DNA of 64,000 nt from the NCBI GenBank assembly GCA_007449985.2, contig VIIQ02000051.1, forward strand, positions 248,001 to 312,000, read 5' to 3'. The number at the start of each line of letters is the position of its first letter. The stretch's first letter is position 1. Position numbers and translations under genes: made by a program. The notes below the pieces were generated by a model. The model saw only the letters and a list, made by a program, of their open reading frames with translations, was not told the DNA's origin and did no database searches. This document shows, in pieces, positions 1 to 10,371 of this stretch. The stretch is from Desmodesmus armatus. Lineage: Eukaryota > Chlorophyta > Chlorophyceae > Sphaeropleales > Scenedesmaceae.

Positions 1-970
1 AGAGCATGCAGATTTGTGGCAAATCACTTCCATCTGTGTCCACCTCATTGGCACTGTTATACTGAGTGGAAGGCCTTTGTCAGCCACCCTTGGGTGATCA
101 TGCATTGTGCATCGCACTAATGTGTGTGCCAGGGGCCATGCCACGGCCAGTGGCATGGCAGGCCGCGGCTTGAAGGTCCACTGTGGTGTTGCCTGGGAGG
201 GCGATTGCCAGTGGCTGCGCGCCTAATGACATGACGTCCACGATTTGACACTGACAAGGTCTCACTCAGTGACTGACGGTGGTGGGAATGGAAGGCCTGA
301 AGGTTTCAACCTAAAGCTCTCTGCTTTGTGAGGAAAGTGTGAGGACAGCATTTTGAGCTCCCGCACCCGCGTCTGCTTTGAAACGTCAGGAGGTACCACC
401 ACAGAGTGCCGCCGCGTCGAAAACATTGAGGCGGCACATTGGGCATTGCCAACCTGTTTCAGGGCTGTCAGCCTGGCAGGCTGGAGCAGGCATGCATGTC
501 ATATGACAAGACTCACTCACCACTCACTGCGACAGTATCAAAGGTCGACGGCTGATACCGGTAAAACCACACAGCTTCAAGCAGCTCAAAACCTGACCAT
601 ACCTAGTCCTTATGGTTGGTGGGACCACCCCCTCATGACCTCTTGAATGCATTTTTCTTGTCCCCTTGTTGTAAGATACCAAGGACCGGCGCTTTCAAGA
701 CACAACACTTCAAAACATATGTATGCGTATGTTGCAGACAGCCACGCATGAATTGCTCGGTGCCAGCCTGGCGCTGGTCAAACTGTTTCACTTTCCAAGA
801 GAGCAGTTGGCTGCTTGTTGGCAACGGGTATGCAATGCGCAAGTTTCCATTAGCACTGTTGTGAGCGTTTGAGAGCTACGCACAGTCAGAGGCAGTATCT
901 GATCTGCTGTACGTACACTCCTATATCGTTGTGCTCCATGCGTTCACTTTGAAGCCTTTAAGTCAATCTG
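1..970. other. 5' flank of the ABC1 kinase gene, no gene seen
   Basis: No open frame here shows a recognisable domain or matches the downstream gene. The short frames have random-looking composition. The stretch presumably holds the promoter and 5' leader of the ABC1 kinase that starts at 971. An upstream non-coding exon cannot be excluded. Confidence 0.5.
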
Positions 971-3900
971 ATGATCCTCAACCAACTCCATGCAGCGCAA
1001 ACAGGCTCCTACCTGAAGGGGGTGCCAACCACAAGGTTGCCAACATGCAGCACCACCACACGCATCAAAGCACTGAGAAGCAGCACCATCTCATGCAGCA
1101 GGGTGAGCAGCCATCAGCCATCAAAGTTGACACAACGCAGAAGCCTTGCAGTGGCAGCAGCCCTTCCAGCATCGGCGCTGCAGTATAGCGCCGACGTGAG
1201 CGCAGAGGAATGGGCACGCAGGCCAGTGCCTGTGGCTGCGAGGCTGCTGGAGATAGCAGCAGCTTTTGGCAGCTGGTGGGTCAAGTCCACTTGGCACAAG
1301 GACCCTCAAAGAGCAGCAGCCGACATGCGCAAGGTATGCAGGGCAGCTCATGGCCAATTGGTGGTGGCAGGTTCCACAGGTCGGACAGCAATGCAGCAGC
1401 CGGTGGACATGCTGCAGCGTGGGCAAAAGAAGGCAGCAACGGCCTTCTCACTGGTCATGCCTGATTGGGAGTCCACATGCTTGCTGGCCTTGCATCCCTG
1501 GGGGGGGGGGGCTTCGAGGTCGGAAATGCAAATGCAGGGTAACTTGCAGCAGCGCCCATCATGGCATGTAGCAGCACTATTGTGCTGGAACTGTCAAAAT
1601 ACAACAGCAACAAAGCTGCTTACTGCATTGTATGTCTTGACAAGCTCCAGGCTGGATTAGCATCAGCACAGCAGCCGTCTCCTGCCAGTGCACTGTGGCG
1701 TATCAGCACCAGCACCTGATGACATGTCCTCTCTGTACCCTGTCTGTACCCCGCAGGTCCTGGTAGACCTTGGGCCAGCATTTGTGAAGATTGGCCAGGC
1801 GCTGTCTTCGCGGCCGGATGTACTGCCACCTGAGTACATTGATGAGCTGGAACTCCTGCAGGTAGCTTGTTGGAGCTGCTGTTCAGGGGTTGCAGAAGGG
1901 GGCTCGTGCTGGGGGGGGTCGGCAGTGCGCACGTGCCCTGGTGTGGCCTGCTCTGACAATGTCTGACAGTGCACACTTGCACTGTACTGTGCCTGGCCAC
2001 TGTGCAAGCAGCATGTTGGGTTATGTTTGGTTGGTCAGCATGGCATTGGTTGCCACATTGGTCACTGAGCTTGGCGGTGTGCACATGCGCTGCTGTGTTT
2101 AATGTTTATGTGTGCTGGCTGTCTGCAGGATCGGATACCGCCTTTCTCCAACGAAGAGGCGCTGAAGGTGGGCATGTTTTGTGTTTGGATGCTCACCATC
2201 AATGGCGGGCCCTCTCTCGTAATACGTATGGAAATCAACGACAGGCAGGCCACAGCAAGTGCAGCCACCTGCTTGATAAAGACACAGCAGGTGTTGGATT
2301 CGGGATGTGTGGCAGCAGCCCTCAAGCACAGCAAACTTTTCGGGGTCAGTTTTATAGTTTGACCAAAAGAGTCAAAGGGTCATCTTCCTATGCCCGCCAG
2401 GCAGATCAGGGCCTCAGTGAAAGCAAGCACAGAGCAGGGTCCCAAGCAGGTGAAAGTTCACAAGTCTGTGCACGATCAGCTCTACAGTCCTGCAGCTCCC
2501 ATAACATGATCGCTGCATGTGTGTGTGTGTGGCACTGCAGGTGATTGAGGAAGACCTGGGCCTGCCCTGGACTGAGATCTTTTCCTCCCTGAGTCCATGC
2601 CCGGTAGCAGCTGCTTCTCTGGGGCAGGTCTACAGGGGCCGGCTGCTCAGCAACGGGGAAGAAGTTGCTGTCAAGGTGGGTTGTGGGGTATGGGTGCATG
2701 TATCTATGTTTACTATGTTTGCGTGCTTGGATTGTGGTGGTGCTGACACTGATTTGGCAGCACAAGCATAGCTTGCCATGCAGGTTGTGAGTTGCGGTAG
2801 GCAAGGAATGGCCCCTACTATCAAATGCAGCAGTAGCGGGTCCAAAACCAAGGGTTGTGCCTGTTTGTCCCAACCGTGGGAGCGTGCGGTGTGCTGACAC
2901 TTTGGTTGAGTCACAGCCTGGCTTGGCACAATGAAACATATGTTGGCATGCTGCACTGCTTGGACAGCCTCACAGGTACACGTATACAAAGCAGTGGCAA
3001 GCTTATGGTGTTGTGATGCGCTGTGTTGACGTCTAGAGTACATGCAGTGCATGCACGGCGTCTTGGGAGAACAGCAATAGCAGTGACGGCTGGTGTATGG
3101 GTATTTTTGATTTGTGCTGCCAGTGAGACCGCATATAGAGCTACATCCAAGCAAGACATATAGACACAGCCACGGAGCTTGTTTGTATATATGTTGACAG
3201 CGAGTGTGCATGCTGTGTGTGCTGTGTGTTCCTGTGTGCATGCAGGTCCAGCGGCCGGGTGTTGTTGAGGCCATTGGGCGGGACACATACATCCTGCGGA
3301 ACATGGCTGCCATTGCACGCAAGCAGGCAAAGCTCAACACAGACCTGCCTGCCTTGGTTGATGAGTGGGCCAGCAGGTGATCGTCAGCATGTGCTCTGCT
3401 GTGCTGTGATGTGCTGGCGCTGCGCTATCCGCAGTCTTTGCAGCGCTTACACAACACCTTCTGTCCCTCAGGTCTGAGCATGGTATTTGTACTTCTGCAG
3501 GCCTGTGCAGCAATCATATCCGCTTGTAGCATACAGGTGTCGCTGATCAACCAGTAATTGGATGTTACACAGAACATCGCCATCAGAACATCGATCAATC
3601 ACCTCACCTGCGCCTGTCTGCTGCCCTATGCCTGATGTGTGTGCCTGTTGTCATGATCCGGCTTGGACCTCAGTCTGTTCAAGGAGCTTGACTACACAAG
3701 GTAAACAGCAGTAGCCAGTTGGAGCACCGACAGATACACAGCAAGACGCCCCGTCCATGCATCACCACACTGATTCACACCTGCCTTTGCATACGTCTTC
3801 GGTGCCCTGCAAGTGTGTGTACAACCGCCATCCAGAGAACAGTGTCGGTGTTGCATATGAAGCTGTCTAGCATCTTCGTAGTCATCATGGGGGCACCAAC

Positions 3901-6900
3901 TTGCTTGCCAGCATCGCTCTTGGGCCCCCCGTCATGCACTGCAGGCAGCGCTAAAACCTTTTCTGACCGACTTGTGATCTCAACACTCTGGGTGCACCCA
4001 TACTGTTCGCAGGGAGGCAGCCAACGCCATCCGCTTTGCGCAGCTCTTCTCCTTTATGCCAGAGGTGGTGGTCCCCAAGATGTTCACGGAGTGGACCACT
4101 ACCCGTGTGCTGGTCATGGAGTGGATTGAAGGGGAGCGCCTGCGCACCGCCAGCAAGCAGGCACCTGCAGCAGCGCCAGCGGCAGCAGCAGCAGCGCCAA
4201 GCTTGACAGGCAGCGCGGCGGCGCAGGTTGCCGCGCGACAGCAGATATTACAGCAGCAGCGCAGCAGCCGGAGCAGGCGGCTGAGGATCTCCGGCTGGTT
4301 GAGATTGGAGTGAGGTGCTCGCTGGAGCAGATGCTGGAAGAAGGGTATGTTTTGTTGCTGGTGGGAAGCGCCGGGAACTGAAGTGGTCAAATTTGCACTA
4401 TGGTTGAACGTTGGTTTGCTATGTGAAAGCTGCAAGTATTGGCCGGTTTGAGACCCTGGGATGGCCTTGCGGCATGTGAGCTGGGGCATCTTGGAGCAAC
4501 AGCTTTCTGTTCTTATTGCTGATGATCGATGCTTGTGGTTGGAGGGGTGCCAGCATGTTATTTGGTCTGCAGCATCTGCTTTGGGGCGCAGGACAGCCTG
4601 CTCTGTGACCATCTCACTGTGACTCGCAGCAGCAATGCCCGTGCCCGCGTGTCTGTCTGTCTCTCTGACCCTCTGCCTGCCGGCCTGCGTGCTTTGACAG
4701 ATTCTACCATGCAGACCCGCACCCGGGCAACCTGCTGAAGACCCGGGACGGGCGGCTGGCTTACATCGACTTTGGCATGATGGGAAGCATCGACCCGTCG
4801 GTCCGACAAGCGCTGATCCGCGCCACGCTTCACCTGGTGAACAGGGAGTATGAACTGCTGGCAGAGGATTTTGTGGCGCTTGGCCTGCTGCCACGAGGGA
4901 GTGACATGGAAGCCGTCATCCCTGCCCTCACAGGTGATAATAATATAAATAATTATAACATAAAAATAATCATAATCATAATAATAATTAAATACCTATT
5001 TTGCCCTCACATATGACCCGGCACAAATCTGACCCCTGCCAGCTAGACAGCAGTATGCCATGTGATGTGCAGCAGTGAGGGCGTGCCTTGTGCTGGCACC
5101 GCTGAGTGGGTGTGGTGGGGAGGGGTGTGAGTTGTCGCTAAGTATACCAGATAGAACTCCCATGCTTTTTGGTCGGGCACTGGGCACCTCCTGGTGTAGG
5201 GGTGTTGGGCGTATTTCATGGTGAGGCTTTGCCTCGGGCCCCGGCAGTTGGGTTCGCCTGGTTGTGCTGTGTGTGGCCAGCCGGTGGGAGTCCGCTCCTC
5301 CTGGTAAACCAAAAAAAGTAGACCAGCTATGTCAAGGTCGCAGTGTGTGACACTAGCTTCAGCAGTGCCAGCAGCCATGCCATGCGTGCACACGTTTTGT
5401 GTGCCAAATGCATACATGCGTCATTCAGAAGTTGCACTATTCCATAGCCTACGTTCGGCCAATGACACGTGTTTGTTGGCGTGTGCAGGTGTGTTTCAGA
5501 CAGCGCTGGCTGGCGGGGTGTCCAACCTTTCCTTCGGCACCCTGTCCACAGATCTGGGCCGCACCATGTACCGCTACAGCTTCCGGCTGCCGCCTTACTA
5601 CACGCTGCTGGTGAGAAGCTTGAGCGTGCTGGAGGGAATCGCCCTGGCAAGTGACCCAAACTACAAGGTGCGAAGGGGTCTGTCAGCAGCTGCAGCAGCA
5701 GCAACAACGGCAGCATTGATGTTTGTGTGGACCCCACGCAGTTTTGCCGTGGCAGTAAAGAGGGGTCCACCCCTGTTGATGAGCAAAGTTGTGCCTGTGC
5801 TTGCAGGTTGTGTGTGGTAATTGTGAGACGAATGCATACAGACAAACCCCTCTCGCCTGCTGACTCAGTGGCAGCTCCAGCTTGAGGTTCCACCATCTTG
5901 TGGCGGTCGATTGATGTGCTGGTTGCATCCAGAGCTGTGCCTCCTCACCTGCAGCACCTGCATGATGAAATTGTAAGTTGACAATACAATACAATTTATC
6001 ATATTGTATTGTAAACTGTAAATCCACAATACAATACAGATTATCATAGTTGTAAATTGTATGCACATCTGCTCATGTTGACCCCACAGGTCCTTGGAGC
6101 AGCTTACCCATGGGTGTCCCGGCGGCTGCTGCTGACCACCAACTCCCCTGAGCTCACAGCAACGCTCGATAACCTACTTTACGACAGCCAAGGCCGCTTT
6201 AACTTCGACCGGCTGGAGTCTCTCTTGGAGCAAGCAGCAAAAGCCCGGGTGGAAGCTCAATCCAGATCTGCGCCCAGCCCTGCTGCTGCTGGCGTACTAA
6301 GCACGAGCATCAGCAGTATGTCCAGCAGGTACATGCCAGGGCCAGTCGGTGGGGCTGCAGCAGCTGGCCAACAGCAGCAACAGCGGCAGCTGGTAGTGCA
6401 GCCGCAGGAGCAGCAAGGGTTACTGGCTACAGTTGCAGCAGCAGTTGGCAGCGCACTAGCAGGACCCGAAGGCAGCGAGCTGCTGCTCAGCAGTCTACAG
6501 CTCCTCAGGAGCAACGGCAGCAGCGGTACCGGCGGTTGGCAGCAGCAGGTTTCTGGGCGGGGTAGTGCGGCAGCAGCAGCTGGGGGCCCACTGGCCTTGG
6601 TCTTGAGTCCTGAAGGTCGACACATACGTGGGATTCTGGAGGATGAGCTTGCTAAGGGCCTAGATGCAGCTTGGCGGCTCAACCTTGACACCACGCTAGA
6701 TGCTGCATCGGAGCGGCTGCAGGGTGCCCTATCTCTTGCAGCGAGCACACCTCTTGGCAGCAACCTAGTGCCTCAGTGGCTGCAGCAGCAGGTCAACAGA
6801 GCAGCAAGCAGCGATGGGGGAATCCGTGGGGCCGATTCATTGGCAGGCAGTAGCAGCACCGGCAGCGGCGGCGGCAGCGATGGTCAGCCGGACTTGATAG

Positions 6901-7757
6901 AAAGCCTGCTGAACCTGCCCCGTCTGTCTGGTGAGGATGATAGGGTGCAGGTGGATGGTCTGCAGCGGCTTGCTGTGCAGCTGGCAGCATTCTCAGGTCC
7001 TGTCAGCAGCAACAGCAGTGGTGGTGGCAGCCGTGGGGTTGGCAGCTTGCAGCACCAGCAGCCGCCGCAGACAGCGCAGCAAGAGGCCAATGCTGCAGCG
7101 TTGCAGCAGGTGCGTCAGGCGGCGCTGGTGCTGCGCTGGTTTGTGTCGGAGGTGCAGCTGCTGAGCCCAGATGCGCAGCGGGAGGCGTTGGCGATCCCCA
7201 TGCGCATACTTTCAAAGCTGGGTGGCCGCATAACAGCACGAGCTGTCCGTGCTGTGCTGGCGCCCAGCAGGACAGGGAGCCAGGGATCGGATCGTGTTGT
7301 GGTGGTCAAGCAGACGAGTGTTGCCAACAGCCCTGGCAGTACAGCAGCCGGGAAGGTTCAGGCAGAGCAGAGTGCAGCCGCTGTCCTGAGCGCTGGCAAC
7401 GGCAGCAACAGCGGCAGCAGCAGTGGGGCTGTGATGACCCCTGTGCGCCCTGGTGGGTTGGCAGAAGCCTCAGCACAGCTCAGCAATGGCAGCATAGTGG
7501 GCAGCAGTGGTAGCAGCAACGGCGGCAGCCTTGGTAGCAGTAGCAGTAGCAACGGGCAGGCGGTGTACAGTAATGGGGTCAACGGCAGCAGCAGCAGGGA
7601 TGTGCAGCAGAGCGGCGGCAGTAGCAGTGCAGTTAGTGTCAGCAGCCTATCTAAGGAGGCTCTTGTGGCAGCAGCTGTTACCACCCCCTTGCCGTCTGAT
7701 GGCAAGGGCGGTGTGAAGGGAGGTAGGATGGTGGCACTGAAGGAACCAGGCAGTTGA
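971..7757 (+). CDS. ABC1/ADCK-family atypical protein kinase, probably plastid-targeted
   Basis: Model: join(971..1333, 1757..1861, 2129..2167, 2541..2675, 3246..3376, 3674..3700, 4013..4226, 4277..4344, 4701..4933, 5489..5667, 6090..7757), 1053 aa, all phases consistent. The first ~50 residues are rich in S/T/R with few acidic residues, like a transit peptide. ABC1 hallmarks appear in order: KIGQ (K132-Q135) followed by SSRPD, the Ala-rich loop AAASLGQVYRG (from A192), the VAVK lysine (K214), FKELDYTREA with the ExD motif, the catalytic loop HADPHPGN (364-371) and YIDFG (D384). The family comprises atypical kinases or ATPases acting on prenyl-lipid (quinone, tocopherol) metabolism in plastids and mitochondria; the plastid members sit in plastoglobules. 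The last ~550 residues (exon 11) keep a short conserved helical part at their start and are then Ser/Gly/Ala/Gln-rich low complexity. Start chosen at the first ATG in frame with the conserved N-terminal block. The 50-nt intron 4227..4276 is the weakest splice call. Confidence 0.9.
4934..5005. repeat. AT-rich simple-sequence tract in an ABC1 kinase intron
   Basis: Just after the donor at 4934, the intron carries about 65 bases composed almost only of A and T, built from ATA, ATAA and ATC-type units. This stands out against the surrounding GC-rich, CAG-rich sequence. No coding potential. Confidence 0.85.
5981..6012. repeat. AT-rich inverted repeat in the last intron of the ABC1 kinase
   Basis: Arms ACAATACAATA (5981-5991) and TATTGTATTGT (6002-6012) are perfect reverse complements with a 10-nt spacer. 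A third related copy (ACAATACAATA) follows near 6027. The element lies about 80 nt before the acceptor of exon 11 and could form a hairpin in the pre-mRNA. Confidence 0.8.
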
Positions 7758-7775
7758 GGCAGTTGACGACAGGAG

Positions 7776-7780
7776 TGTAA
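7776..7780 (+). terminator. TGTAA polyadenylation signal of the ABC1 kinase gene
   Basis: TGTAA occurs 19 nt after the TGA stop at 7755-7757. TGTAA is the usual polyadenylation signal of chlorophyte nuclear genes. The short spacing makes a very short 3' UTR, so another downstream signal may also be used. Confidence 0.5.
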
Positions 7781-9166
7781 AGTAGGATTGTTGTGTGCAG
7801 GGTTGTATTTGCATGCTGTTTGTTCATTGTTGTCTCGTCATGTTGAAGTTGTGATGTTGTTGTTGCAGCCGTGTTTGGGCGAGTGTCGTTACTGTTGGGG
7901 GGAGGAGTGAGTCCACGCGGTGTCGACATGCTTTGGCAGTCCTAAGCTGGGCTTAGGTGTTGATGTCTTGGTGTGTGGGTTATGATTGCGACGTCACTCT
8001 TGACCATGGCTGTCGTTATGCTGGTGGTGGGTGGCACTGACTTGTTTCCTTAGGTCATCAATAATCTGGCCAGGCACATAACTTGGTTCCACACTGTGAG
8101 CAGACCACTTCACACAAGTGAGGGTATAGCTTACTCTCGCCACGTCAAGACTGTGCAGTGGCGAAAGAAACGCAGCATGTTTAGCCTGCAAGGCAGCTGC
8201 AACAAGACCTGACTCACATGGTGCCTGTCCAATGGTACACTGACCCCATACCAGCACACGACAAGTCTGCCAGGATGCTGTTGTATGCTAATGATGTTAC
8301 AAAAATGCTAGGATGCACCTGGCGCTCAACTTCATCAGTTACATCAACACTGACTGTGAGGTTGCTTTGTTAGGCTTTCGTTGCCTGGGGTGGCGGTGGG
8401 GGACCCAGTGCTAGTTACATTGTGTTCTGTGTTCCCATCTTTGGGTGTTCCCAGTGTCTCCACAGGAAATCTTGCTACCTCCCCGGTTCCGGGCACTGTC
8501 TCATCAACACTGTTCAGTTTGTTGTGACCATGCAGGGGCCCCAGTAGCAGCCACATGCTCACAGCCAAACCCTCCGTAAGGACATCAAGCAGCATACATT
8601 ACACTTGGTCCGACCACTGTGTGACCAATTGGTTGCTTGCAAGCATGACATGTCAGCAAATTCCATGTTGGCCCTAGTACCACCAGGAGAAGCTTCCGTT
8701 GATCCAATTTCAACAGCCACCAGCATTGCCACACCCCCCATACACCACTGTTTGGGACAGACACTCCATGCTGCAAACCAAGTTCTGCTGCCATAGATTC
8801 TGACAGAGACTGACCACCAGCCAAAGAAAGTACATCATGAGCATCTTCAGACAGACTCTGAGCATCTGACTGACACACCAAGTCAGCATTTGCCAATTGC
8901 ACATCATCATGTCAACGCCACGCACCCTCAATGGCCGTGTTGCAACCACCACTCCTACAACAAACTTGTCAACGCGAAGTCTGCAACAACACTATGTTGC
9001 TGCCATTGCTAGTAGTACTGCAGTAAGTACTGCTCGTGCAGTACGCCTGACAAGCAAGCATCCAGCCGCCTGATGCAACGCGCGATGCAAACAACAAACT
9101 AGGTGACAAAATGACTTCTTGCATCAGCTGCATCCACCAACTCTTGTGACGCCAATTCCTTCAAGC

Positions 9167-9415
9167 ACACTGTGGCACATTTTAGAATTCGCTCCCTGTG
9201 ACTGTGCTCCCTGACCCTGCAAAGTGTTGATGGCAGCATAGCAGCCCAAAAGCACCAACACTGTGTGCCTGGTCAGCACACGCAAGACCACTAGCGCCAT
9301 CACCTGCAGGATATGCTTGCGCAACAGGCACATCTCCGCCACAACAGTCTTTCATGGCAACTTCAAGTGGATTTGAAATCCACACCGTAGCTTGCAAGTG
9401 GAAGTGCAGGCTCAT
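9167..9415. repeat. Direct repeat, copy A
   Basis: This begins ACACTGTGGCACATTTT and ends around GTGCAGGCTCAT. It is repeated with indels and substitutions at 9463-9685, offset 296 bp. Shared blocks include GGCAGCATAGCAGCCC and GATATGCTTGCGCAACAGGC. No protein domain was recognised on either strand. It may be a fragment of a dispersed repeat family. Confidence 0.85.
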
Positions 9416-9462
9416 CCGTGAGCCTCTAACAGGTGCACACAAGACAGCGGACGAAAAAGTGG

Positions 9463-9685
9463 ACACTGTGGCACATTTTGGAATTCGCTCCCTGTGATTG
9501 CAAAGTGTCGATGGCAGCATAGCAGCCCAAAAGCACCAACACTGTGTGCCTGGTCAGCACTCACAAGACCACTAGCATCATCACCTGCAGGATATGCTTG
9601 CGCAACAGGCACATCTCCTCCATAACAGTCTTTCATACCAACTTCAAATCCACACCGTAGCTTGCAAGTGGAAGTGCAGACTCAT
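9463..9685. repeat. Direct repeat, copy B
   Basis: This is the second, slightly shorter copy of the 9167-9415 unit. It lacks about 17 nt near its start and about 13 nt near the TTCAA block. The divergence suggests an old local duplication. Confidence 0.85.
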
Positions 9686-10371
9686 AAGTGCAGGCACATG
9701 GGATAGCACACAAAGATGTGGACAGAATTGAGGACAATCTTCCTCGCCACACACCAGCACAGCTAGCACTTCAAGTTGCGCTTTGCAGACCAAACTTTGC
9801 GCTTTGCCGACCAAACTTTGTGCTTGGCAAGCATGCCAGCCTTGGCAGCACCGTGCTGCCGCAGCACGGTGGCACCCCTGCAAACCATCCTCACGGTGTC
9901 AACCAGCACCTTTGCCTAATGTGTGCCACACATTATGATACCCCCCCCCCCCAGCACAAACAAGGGCACAGGGTGGGACAGACATATGCCAAGCACTCAA
10001 GGCTAGACGACTCTCAAAGGCAAGACAAATACTGCTAGAGTGTTGCTGGCCCCGCAGCTTTTATTCTGCTTGCCCTTGCCTGGATGGAACAAGGACCCTG
10101 GGTGAGGGTGGCACCCTCTCCTCCCCTCCTTCAACCCTGTAAGCTTCACAAGAAAGCAGCCGCTGCCGTCCGGACGGCTCTGACAACACAAACAACTACC
10201 AACAGACTTTGGAAGCACCGGACAGCTCTGACAACACTTCAAGCTCACCACCCACTCCCCCCCCCCCTTTAGAATCTGCAAGCTTCTGTCAAACCTCTGT
10301 GACCTCCCTTCAGCATCTGTGAGCTCCCTTCAACCTCAGTCATTGAGTAAGCCCTTCAAGCTCTCAAGCCC

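Larger units (their letters stand above)
7781..10371. other. Intergenic region between convergent genes, repeat-containing
   Basis: No frame has a recognisable domain. The stretch contains the two-copy direct repeat at 9167-9415 / 9463-9685, a short tandem (TTTGCGCTTTGC-type) near 9777-9830, a duplicated CGGACGGCTCTGACAACAC-like segment at 10170-10240 and runs of C at about 9940 and 10260. It lies between the 3' ends of the plus-strand ABC1 kinase and the minus-strand F-box/LRR gene. Confidence 0.6.

Noticed and set aside
353..864. Open frames of 80-97 codons in the first kilobase
   Set aside because: Random-looking composition, no domain, no splice partner. Length is expected by chance in this composition.
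8344..9640. Transposon or retroelement coding region on the minus strand
   Set aside because: The frames are short and overlapping, with no reverse transcriptase, integrase, transposase or zinc-knuckle motif visible.
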